Below, one piece after another: positions 1 through 10,053 of a DNA stretch of 64,000 nt. Position numbers and translations under genes: made by a program. Position 1 is the first letter of the stretch. Every line of letters begins with the position of its first letter. This DNA comes from Salvia splendens (lineage: Eukaryota; Streptophyta; Magnoliopsida; Lamiales; Lamiaceae). The stretch is from assembly GCF_004379255.2 (NCBI RefSeq), contig NC_056032.1:33279024-33343023 (forward strand), read 5' to 3'. Below the pieces are notes generated by a model that saw only the letters and a program-made list of their open reading frames with translations, made no database searches and was not told where the DNA came from.

Positions 1-31
1 AAAAATTACATAATAAAATTTTTGACTCGGC

Positions 32-1427
32 TCACTCCTCGTCTTCCGTGCCGCCCCCGCCGTCGCCCGTGCCGCCCTCGCCGTCCCCGCCGCTAATCTC
101 GGCGCCATCATCTCCAATGGGTGGCATGCCCAAATCGCGCCGACATCCATCGATGACATCCTTCAACATCCTTTTGTACACAGGATCTGTCGTGCTATGC
201 CACCTATGCATGGTCCGGACCAAGCTAGTCGTTAACTGCGCGCGGGCGAGTCGGTCGATATCTTCTGGGGGAGCAGGGGCCTCCGATTGGACCTCGAACG
301 ACCCGCTGCTGCTTCCCCTAGCCCTCCGCTGCGCAGCCTTTTACCCAACCGGGCGACGACGACGGCGAGAGTCTGATTGAGGTAGCGGGGACACTTCGTC
401 TGCTTCTGGAAGCTCGTGCGAACCAGCACTGCTGCTGTATTCACCAGAAGCGTTGATCTTCGTCCACTTCGCCCAGCCCGATTCGACTCCCCCACAAAAC
501 TTTGGGGAATCCTTCACCACGAGAAAGGCCTCCCACTGATCGAATTGTTTGAACTTCAAGGCTCTGTCGGGGTACTGAGCAAAGGCACGGTTCCGGACAT
601 CCTCCTCGGACATACCGCTGTTTGCCTGGCGGAGATTGTTTTGGTAGAGGCCCGCAAATCGACTAAGCTTAGGCCTCAACCGCTCCCACTGTTTCCGGCA
701 CTGTTTGGGAACGCGACGCTTCGCCCCAGCCGGTTTGTGTGTGTGGTAGGCTTCAGCGATGCGATACCACAGTCTGTCAATATGTTGGTTGGCACCGACA
801 TAGGGATCCTCGACTACTGAAACCCAAGCCTTCGCAAGCGCGACATTTTCCCACGGGCTCCATACCGTCCTTTTTCCCGTCTCATCCTCATCCTCCTCCT
901 CTGCCACCGTTCGCGAGGAAGAGCCCGGGGCTTTCCCCTTGCCCTTGCCACGTCCCTTCCCCCTGCCTGGAGTCTCCCTGACCGGAGATAGCCCCAACTC
1001 CTCTAAAGAGAAAGTTTCCAAGCTGGTGAACTGAGTCTCCGGAACATAAGTGGAGGGGGTATCAGTCATATCGATAACTGGCCGATAGACATCGTCCGCT
1101 TGTGGGCCCCTGCCACCCCCTCCCCCCGGCATCATCCCCGCCATCATCCCCGGCATCATCCCACCCATCCCCATCATATTTGGGGTCATGCCCCCCATCG
1201 CCATCCCCGGCCCCGGCATCATCATATTTGGGGTCATGCCCCCCATCCCCGCAGCCCTGGGCATCATACCACCCATCCCACCCATCCAATTGTACATATA
1301 AGAGGACATCATCCCACCCATTCCACCTATCTGTTGTCGCATTTCCGCTAACGTTTCCCTCCAGGTCGATGGGAAACGCCGGAGTCTGCGACTCGCTCGT
1401 GGCAGGGGAGTTCCTATCGTTCTCCAT
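32..1427 (-). pseudogene. Harbinger ORF1-type Myb/SANT DNA-binding protein, decayed
   Basis: In PIF/Harbinger elements the ORF1 Myb/SANT protein assists the transposase in binding element ends. The longest open piece is 341-1342 (333 aa). It has a Met/Gly-rich N-terminus with repeated GGM units, a basic Gly/Lys stretch, then a SANT-like region starting WSPWENVALAKAW with conserved Trp residues (about residues 160-300). Two lesions are visible. The natural N-terminus seems to begin at 1427 (MENDRNSP) in another frame, joined by a one-base shift in the C run near 1371. A TAA at 341-343 interrupts the frame, which then stays open down to 32 and encodes a Gly/Asp/Glu-rich tail. Plant databases often misname this family glutathione S-transferase T3-like. 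A shorter functional form from 1342 cannot be excluded. Confidence 0.8.
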
Positions 1428-1510
1428 TAAGTAGAAATGAAATATGTAGTAAAAGAAGAGAGAAACTTGTTAACACAAGTGGTGCGAATGAAATGAAGTT
1501 CAACGAGCCG

Positions 1511-1518
1511 TATATATA
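1511..1518 (-). promoter_or_regulatory. TATA box of the Harbinger ORF1
   Basis: TATATATA lies about 84 bp upstream of the presumed ORF1 start at 1427 on the minus strand. The same TATATATA and flanks are kept in the deletion derivative near 3715, which has lost the ORF. Confidence 0.55.
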
Positions 1519-1714
1519 GAGTTTAAAAAAAAATTAATCACCGGACGTCCGACCCAGTCCACAGTGGCGGACGTCCGCCCGCCCGTCGCCCGCACGTCCG
1601 AGGACACGCGACGTCCTCACGGGACGTCCGTATCCGACCTTCGACGCCACAATGGCGGACGTCCCGGTCGCCCGTCGCGGACGTCCGACTGGACGTCCGC
1701 CATTGGAGATGCTC

Positions 1715-3277
1715 TAAGAGTTACCTAAAATTAAAATGGTGAATCTTTTAACAACCCCAAAAGGCATTGTGCGAAACACCAAGACTCTACATATGGAGTA
1801 TCAATTAATCGTTGACACTGAATATCATTTACGGTATGAATCCCGAAATTAGTGGCACCTTAAATAAAATATATTTATAATATGACTCTAATGTTCCCTG
1901 CAATTAATTATGGAATTATTAATCAAAATATAGTACTTTTATACATTAAAAAGTGGGGATGCTAATCAGCCTTTGGATTACGTACATTGTTCTTGGTCCC
2001 GACTACAATGTTTGTTAGTACATTGCACTGTTGACTGTTACTGCTTGAATCATGATTCTCTAAATTAATAATGTAAGATACCACCTAACAATTAATTATT
2101 GTGAAACATCAAATAATTGGTTTCAAAAACTTGTTCCTCGTAATTTCACGTATAGTATCTTATTTAAAGATTCAAAATTAACAGATACCAATGTGCGACA
2201 GGCGAAGAATATTTAATCTATATGATCTGGTATCAGATATGTTAATATGCATACGCTTGCTTTTTTTTAATTATGTAATCACACATTTATAAGCAATTTT
2301 AATCTACAAAATAGTAACAATTTTTTAAAAAAAATAGAAGCGAACATTTCTATCAGCTCACAGTAAGTGACAGTATGACACACGTCACACACGCCACGGT
2401 TACTAACAGTATAAAAACTAATACAGAGGTAGAAAATGAAATAGCTCAATTAAGGTGGAATGGAGAGAGTAATATTTATTATTATAGATTTGATGTTGTA
2501 TTCTATTTTTATATTGTATTCATCATATTAATTTAAAAAAACCACGAAAACTCCGAAACGAATCAGAATAGTAAACACCACTAGGCACTAACTGGTATTA
2601 CGTCATTACGAATAAAGAATAAATTATTACTACTATTTGAAATGAATAAGCTTGTACTTGGTCATAACATAATAGCTGGATGTATCCAATGAAAATGATA
2701 AAACCACAAAATAAATACTAAATGGGGACAGACAGAGATGAGAGTGTGACATAGAAATATGGGGCTCATGGAAATTAAAATTTGACATTGTGAGGACATA
2801 ATTTAAACACGAACACATAAATAGTAGTAGTAATAAAAAAATAGTAGTACTCCTCCCTCGGTTTATTTGTATACATTCACCTTATCTCTTCTTCTAATAA
2901 ACGGATTCTCGTTTTGTATATATTTATATTTTTGTCAACACATTAGTTTTTATTATTATCTATCTGATTAAATTAGGAAAGGTATCACCAATATAACTTT
3001 TTGTTTATTGCTAAAGAAAGCAATCACTGGAATTAGGTGAAAATAAAATCCGAATAATATTGAAATTATAAATGGGCATTGTTCCTTGTCACTTAACGTA
3101 AAAAAGAACTATAACATGTATCGACAACATTATCTTTTTAATTAGCTACTTAGGTAATATGTTGATGTAGGTGTGACCATTTGAGTGTGTATTAGTAAAA
3201 AAGTTGAATTAGCAACCATCCGAAACAAAAAAAATTATTAAGATTGAGGTGCATCTTGCGAGGGAAACAATGGGAAC
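1715..3277. other. AT-rich intergenic spacer
   Basis: No gene is supported here. The stretch is AT-rich with short A and T runs and scattered stops in all frames. The small ORF at 2633-2818 (minus) lacks any recognisable domain. Confidence 0.6.
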
Positions 3278-3280
3278 TAA

Positions 3281-3960
3281 GAGCATCTCCAGTGGTTGCC
3301 CGTCCCACTCGGACATCCACTAGGACTTCCCAAAAATACATCCTGCCACGTCACTAGGACTTCCCATCCCACTGCCACATCACTAGGACTTCCCCTGCAT
3401 AATCCGCCCTTCCCATCGCCCTTCCCACTAGGACTTCCCGCAATAAAATAAATCACAATTATTTAACGGAATTATAATTTTGACACGGAATACGGGAAAA
3501 TTATGTAATACATAGATGTCCGACTCGGACATACGGAAAAGTTACATAATAAAAGGGAAAAAAGAAAAAAATACATAGTCCCACCTACTCGAATAAAAAT
3601 TACATAATAAAAGGAAAAATTACATAATAAAAGTAGAAATGAAATTTGTAGTAAAAAGAAGAGAGAAACTTGTTAACACAAGTGGTGCGAATGAAATGAA
3701 GTTCAACGAGACGTATATATAGAGTTCAAAAAAAAATCAAAAAAAAAAAAACCAGACGTCCGACCGGATGTCCGAGCCCCCCCCCCCCCCCCCCCCCACC
3801 CCCCCAACAATGGTGCCCGTAGACTCGGACGTCCCGCGGATATCCGAGGACGTGCGACGTCCTACCTGCATGGGCGTATCCGACCTTATTTTCCACAATG
3901 GCGGACGTCCGGTCGCCCATTGCCGACGTCCGAGCTGGACGTCCGCCACTGGAGATGCTC
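3281..3960. mobile_element. Non-autonomous PIF/Harbinger element (MITE-like, 680 bp)
   Basis: The termini are inverted repeats, GAGCATCTCCAGTGG on the left and CCACTGGAGATGCTC on the right, flanked by TAA at 3278-3280 and 3961-3963. The interior from about 3640 copies the promoter and subterminal part of the element at 1-1714, including the start-proximal sequence, TATA box and GACGTC motifs. The ORF1 coding region is missing. The left interior has several ACATAATAAAA copies resembling sequence just beyond the ORF1 stop at window bases 1-20. This is an internal-deletion derivative of the neighbouring family. It contains a C homopolymer near 3777-3806. Confidence 0.9.
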
Positions 3961-3963
3961 TAA

Positions 3964-5419
3964 GCCATCTAGTTAAGTATGACCATATATATAATAAAAG
4001 AAAACAAATATCTCAATTTAAACCTAGTCTAAGGAATAAGTGATAGAGGGTGTAAATAAATTTAAATTGAAGCAGTATAGACAAATCTAGGTCCCCCACC
4101 ACGACCTATCTCAAAATTTGGGAGACCATATCCCTTTTTCGAATTATATCAAGTGTCGACTTTGTAGGTCATGGGAGTAGGTGTCTATATTTATTTGAAA
4201 GCACACACAAATACATACGATATATACGTGTTTCTCTAAATGTTACACATATACTCGATAAACACATACACTCTGAGAAATTTTTTAAGAGTTCAACAAC
4301 TTTATTAATAAGCACATATACATACTCTCTATGTTTCGTATTGCCTTTTGGATTGTCCTACTAATTATTCGTTCATGATGATATTATTTCGTAAGTTTTT
4401 GTTGAAAATAGCAACACTTAATTCAAACTAACTTAGTAATTTAGGTGTTGATAATAACCTTGCTTGAGTAAGAAGATACTACTAGCAAGTAATTTTTAAA
4501 AATGAAGTACTGTGAAATTGGACATGGTCACATGGTCAAATTAAATTTTCTAAGATGTCGTATCGTAGAATGCACTTCCGACTAAAAAGGACTAGGCGTT
4601 AAATTCTACAACTTAGGTAGTTCAATATATTAATTCCAAATGTGCGGAAAATTAGTTACTATAATTATTGTTACACGGTATTTAATGGTTCCAATAATCG
4701 AGTAACATAGAATTGTACATACTAGTACATAAATTAATAAGTATAGTTTTCCAATTGTCGACCAGGTCGTGTGTGATCTGTATATAATGCATAGTATGAA
4801 ATTTTATTTAGGAAATGATGCACTCACTGATGCATGAATAGTAAAACAAAGTTAAACATGATTTTATCCTTACTTGGTCAGGATCAGTAATTCGAAAAAT
4901 ACAAAAGGAATAGAAAACAGAGATTAATTACCACCTAAGTAGGAAGGTTTGGACCTGAGTGGGGGCCACAACAGGATCTGGCAACACAGTAACATGGCAA
5001 GCGTCGTAGAGATTGAATAGTAGGCGCTGCTATATGGATTAAAAATAGCAATAATTTAACGTAGAAATGTGGATATGAATTTATTTGAAATAGGAATAGG
5101 AGTAGGAGTAACATAAAGTGAGGGCAAAATCAGTTGGTTTGGCGTCATGACATAATTTCCGTGTTGCCTTGTAAAGTTGCACACTGTAGTGTATTGCACT
5201 GATTTTAATGATTGATTTTTGCATTCACCCACGCAACCCTCAACAACAACCTTAAACAATTGCTGCTGCTGCTGCTGCTACTATACAAATTACATCAGAC
5301 CAAAACAAGATATGTGTATTCCGTATTCGTGTGTGTATTCCGTATTCGTGTGTGAGAGAGACAAACAATATCAATATCAATATCATTATCATTATATACT
5401 CTGTGTTCCTTGTAATTAA
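3964..5419. other. Intergenic DNA and upstream region of the B3 gene
   Basis: AT-rich DNA without coding potential. The last 250 bases look like promoter and 5' leader of the B3 gene. They hold a CTG run (near 5261-5279), two copies of a GTGTGTATTCCGTATTC unit, and a TATCAA repeat (near 5369-5395). Two upstream ATGs at 5331 and 5420 share a frame that is not the B3 frame; it runs to 5615 and overlaps the B3 start. Confidence 0.5.
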
Positions 5420-5494
5420 AATGTCAATGAACCGCCGCTTCTGTGCAGAAGAGCTGCTTAGCTTCCAGAACCCCATCGGTGGCCACACTGCACA

Positions 5495-6333
5495 ATGTCT
5501 GATTCAATTTCACCACCTGCAAAAGCCTCCATCAACCACTACCCCGCGGCGGCCATCGACCTCAACAATGGCGACGACGAATCCGCGGCGGAAAGGCTGT
5601 TCGAGAAGCCGCTGACGCCGAGCGACGTCGGGAAGCTGAATCGGCTGGTCATACCGAAGCAGCACGCGGAGAAGCACTTCCCCCTGAGCAGCAGCGGCTT
5701 GCTGCTAGGGTTCGAGGACGAATTGGGCAAATCGTGGCTGTTTCGGTACTCGTACTGGAACAGCAGTCAGAGCTACGTCCTCACCAAGGGCTGGAGCCGC
5801 TTCGTCAAGGAGAAGCGCCTCGATGCCGGCGACGTCGTCGTCTTCGCCCGCCACCGCCTCGACACCGGCCGCTTCTTCATCGGCTGGAGGCGGAGGACTT
5901 CCGATTCTCAGCCTGGCTGCAGGATGATTTATCCTGCTCACCCTTATCAAATCCAACAACACACTAATTCTCTCCATTTCCAATCTCAAGGTGTTTGTTC
6001 ATCATTCTCTCATTTCACAAATTTTGAAATTGAAATCAGGCATCCATTCCATAAGCATCAACGTGTGTAGAGATAGATTGATAATGAATGAACACAGGTG
6101 GTGGTGGTGGTGGATGTCACGAGAAGCAGCAGACATCGAATGGGAATTCCAAGACGCTGAGGCTGTTCGGAGTGAACTTGGAGTGCCAAACTGAGGAATC
6201 AGAATCAGAATCAGTATCAGTATCAGAGGGGATTGGATCGAGCCAGGGTCAGGGTCAGGGTCAACAACAATCTCCCTATTATTATTATTATTATTCAAAT
6301 CATAATCACACGGTAAGCCAAATATTTTATTAG
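5495..6333 (+). CDS. NGATHA-like B3 domain transcription factor (two exons)
   Basis: Exons are 5495-5990 and 6098-6333, with a 107-bp GT-AG intron (donor CAAG/GTGTTT, acceptor CACAG/GTGG). The phase-1 junction restores one frame of 243 aa. The B3 DNA-binding domain spans about residues 34-140: [20 protein letters not shown], then [20 protein letters not shown] and a basic end GWRRR. Exon 2 carries [10 protein letters not shown], the RLFGV repression motif of RAV/NGATHA-like proteins. That combination points to the NGAL subgroup (Arabidopsis At2g36080 type), nuclear repressors that shape leaf and floral organ growth. The tail is low complexity: SES/SVS repeats, GQ repeats and six Tyr. A strong donor ACACG/GTAAGC at 6313 suggests a possible third exon that I could not place, so the last seven codons are uncertain. 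The start chosen is the first ATG in frame with the domain. Confidence 0.85.
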
Positions 6334-9300
6334 GGTCAGGGATGAGAAATATGAGATGTCAATGCTCCAATTTCCCACTTTGATTTTGCTGTTTCCTCTA
6401 CTGGAGTGGAACAGCCACACTAATTTCTTAATTCCCATCTGCCTAGCCTAGATTAGTTTTTTACTATCACAGGATTACTCCTAATTCTGATACGCTTTTG
6501 TTAATATAAAAAGAGCATAGAGTGGGCCTAACTTATGTACATATCGTTTGGGTTAATTCGAATATTACATATGAATAATCGATGATGATGATGATGATGA
6601 TGAGGAATCGTGTAAAAAGGGGAAACTAAATGGGAATGCATTTATATGTGAATGCCAAATGTTTCAACATAGTTTTGTATCATCACATCAATTGTGTGGA
6701 AAATGTTGCAGCGTGTTAGGTCTGTGGTCCACCGTAAGAAATGGTGGAAATTAGGCTCATACTTTGAGAAAACCCAACACATATATTATTCGAGTCAACA
6801 GATCTGCCACTTTTATGGACCTTAAATATTTCTCAACTTGTCTACTTTCAGCTATATTTCAACCTTAATAAAATTAGGTTCTGTGTACCATTATTAATTA
6901 ATATAATACAGAATCACTAGATAAAGCCAACATATAACTTTTTTTCTTGGTCTTTTTGAAATTTCTAACTAGTTAAAAGTGTGACACGTAGGATATCAAT
7001 TTTAGTTTGAGTCAGGGGTTTTCTTGATTATAATTTATGGAGTATAAATCTTATGTTAATTACATGACAATGATAATAACGACTTGACATTCACTAACGT
7101 TTTTGACGTGGAGTGAGATATTTGGCATGAATTTAAGTGCATAGAGTATAATTTATAGGAATATGAGTTAAATTTGGGTGTGGTCCACCACAGGTATGGG
7201 GCTGAATTGCATGCTTATCATCAAAAGACTATCATGTCATAGCTAGGTGGAGTACTATATTAAATAGAAATCTATGGTAATAATGATAGCTTTATGGATT
7301 CAGCAGGTATATCGGCAAGGATAAGATCTCCATGATGTGACGTCGCCTCAACAATATTTGGAAATTGGAAAAGAAAAAAAAAAGATCAACATCCCAGATT
7401 TTCTGGGTATGTTAGAAAAGTGATCTGAAAACCCCGAGGTGCAAATCGAAAAATCAAAATTGAGAAAGTAAAGATGGAAAGAGACTAGAGAGACGGGTCC
7501 CACTTCAACACACACACACTATAAGTAAATGCATAGAGAAAAGGGGCATGCATTTGCAATCAAGGGAGTGAAGAAGATTGGAGCAGATCCATGTGGGAAT
7601 TTAGTGATTCTGGCTGGGGATTTTTCATCATAATTTAGAAGTGGATGGACATGGCCATATAGGTTGCAAACATGGGGAGGGAATTACCATTTTCTGCCCT
7701 CTGCCATAACTTGATACCTTTGTTTTTGGAAATTTCTGTATTTTTCTCAGCATGCATGTCTATAATTATTTACATTAGACTATAATAGAATGGTAGAACT
7801 ACAATCTTTTGCCAAGTAATATCTATCTTTGAAGTGCGTTGTTAAGTCTTTAATTCTATTATGCGAGTATGATTCATCATGACCCAAATACAACTCCAAC
7901 TTGCAGACTTTGTTCAGTTTAAAAGATTATATCTTATAATTGAATGTCTATAGTATTATGTATAGTTTATGAGATTGAGTTAAACAATTTAATTTTTTAG
8001 ATGGATATTTATATGATAATGAATTATAATAGTCACATTCTCCAACTAAAATAATCTCACAACTTATTTCTAGATAAATAATTATACGAATGACACCATA
8101 ATGTACAAAACTATTAAACATAGGTTAAATTTCAAAGATGATGATAGCGAGGAGATCCAAATGTGGTGGAATAGTTAGTGAAAATGTGAGTGTTACTATT
8201 ATTCTATGGACCCAGAACATATAAGTAAACAAGATTTGCCATCTTCAGAATTACCGTTCATCTCAATATTTGTCTATCAATAAACGTCTAGTAAAAACTA
8301 TAAAAAAGTGCCTTTGTTCATCTAATAATCTCGATTTTCCTTTTTTCAGAATTGGTCTTTACTCTTTAGAGCCTTGAGAACAACAACCCAAGTAGTGGCA
8401 CCTTGATAGACACTCCTTTTTTCAGAATTGCTCGATGATACACTTTTATTTTTAGTTTGTCTCAATAAAATGTTATATTTCTACTTTTAGAAAGAATAAA
8501 TAACTTTCTCACTAAAATTAATTCACCCAATCACTTTTTTCCCTCCAATTAAAATTATTCTACTCTCTTTTCTCTCTCCATTTAATATTTACACAAATTT
8601 TTTCTCTCTTCAATTAAACACATTAATCAACAATTCCTAAAATTGTGTCGACTAAAAAGTATGTCATTTTAACCGAGACGAGAGAGTGGTATAAAACACA
8701 TGATAAGAATAGCATAATACTCCATGATTTGAACTCAAAACTGGTAGTACAGTATGGTCCCCTTAACCTTAACTCAAGGAATATTCAGGCAATAGAAAAA
8801 GAGCTCGGCCAATTCATAACAAAGATAAAGACTCCACTAATTGGAGACTGCATGGACCAGTGCCATCTAAAAGAGAGGTGACTTATTTCAGTAGCCTCCC
8901 CTAGGGCTAGTTGGAGACTGGGTCTGGATGGACCATACACCATTTGATAAGATAAACAAGACGAGCTACAGGAACATCGGAGAATTTGTGCACCTCTATC
9001 ATATGCAATTACAGTCTTGGAATTTTGGGCTTCCAGTTATTCAATAAAAGTGATTCATTAAAGATTAAGTTTGGCTTAAAAGTATATTTACTTTATTATA
9101 AAAATAAATATAGATACATACCATATGAGATTTTTTATTTGTAAAGGACAAAATAGAAAATAAATTGTCTTATATGCTATATATAAATAATCTAAGGTTA
9201 TGATCCCACACATCTGAAAAAATGGTTCCATATTTTTGCTGTAGTCTAGATCTAGAAGATCATAGCAACAAGTACTTACTACAAAACAATATTATAACAT

Positions 9301-10053
9301 TTTGTTTTCTTCTTGCTTTTCAGAATTTTTTGATCCATCGACTTAATTTGCACAAAATGTCAAATAAAATCTCATATTCTTCCATCAAAAAATTGTTGAA
9401 AAAAACAGTTCAGATTAATATAATTTAAATTGTACCATCAAGTTAATTTAGTCAAATAAAATTAATTACAGAAACAATTGATATAAAAACTATTTCAAAT
9501 ATTGCTATCATAAAAACAATAGTAGTATTATAAAAAACGATGTAAAGTGAATTTCAAGAGTTGCACCTAGTTCTTTAAAAGAGAACTCTTTTACTAATAG
9601 GTGCATTTGCATAGATGTGTGAGAATCAAAACGTCACTGCAGCCATGAAACAATTTTTACAACACCTAATAATCATTTCATGATCCTCTCAGTGATAAAA
9701 AAAATAATAAACAATAAAAATAACAAAAAACGCCAGAACTACATTTGAATACTAACTACAAGAGTCGAGCAGTTCTGTACTTCTACATGCTTGAAAGTTG
9801 TGAAATGTATGCAAAAGTAGAGTAACTCAATCCATAATATATCTCGAGAACAGCGTGGATAGAATGAATCTGGCATTTGATAGTAACATCAGACATTCAA
9901 ATGATTTATACTTTGATCACTTACCAGAAATTGGCAACTACTGGGGCTCCATTGTAACGGATCAGATTAGCTTTATGCTGTTCTCCAGTGATGGGAATTG
10001 GTAAAACAATTGTGTCTGGTTGGCACTTCTCAAGGATCCATGGAGGCATTAAG
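6334..10053. other. Intergenic region between convergent B3 and COG1 genes
   Basis: No supported gene. It should include the 3' UTR of the B3 gene; a GAT microsatellite lies at about 6578-6603. The COG1 3' UTR should lie near 9430-10053. An open frame at 8645-8881 starts with GTG and matches nothing I recognise. Bases 8430-8640 resemble an eroded MITE, but no clean ends are visible. Confidence 0.5.

Larger units (their letters stand above)
1..1714 (-). mobile_element. PIF/Harbinger element, right end (truncated by window start)
   Basis: The right terminus reads GTCCGCCATTGGAGATGCTC followed by TAA, the usual PIF/Harbinger target duplication. Inside it is a Myb/SANT ORF1 on the minus strand. 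The left terminus and any transposase lie before the window. Bases 1432-1714 closely match 3640-3960 of the short element at 3281-3960, so the two belong to one family. The stretch 1530-1714 is GC-rich and packed with GACGTCC motifs, several as the palindrome CGGACGTCCG. These are likely subterminal transposase-binding sites, by analogy with other Harbinger elements. Confidence 0.85.

Noticed and set aside
1100..1434. His/Pro and Ser/Pro-rich plus-strand ORFs
   Set aside because: Mirror of the Met/Gly-rich N-terminus of the minus-strand Harbinger ORF1.
2633..2818. Small hydrophobic minus-strand ORF
   Set aside because: Random-looking translation in an AT-rich spacer.
8645..8881. 78-codon open frame between the B3 gene and COG1
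   Set aside because: It starts with GTG, shows no domain or repeats of coding character, and lies in AT-rich spacer.
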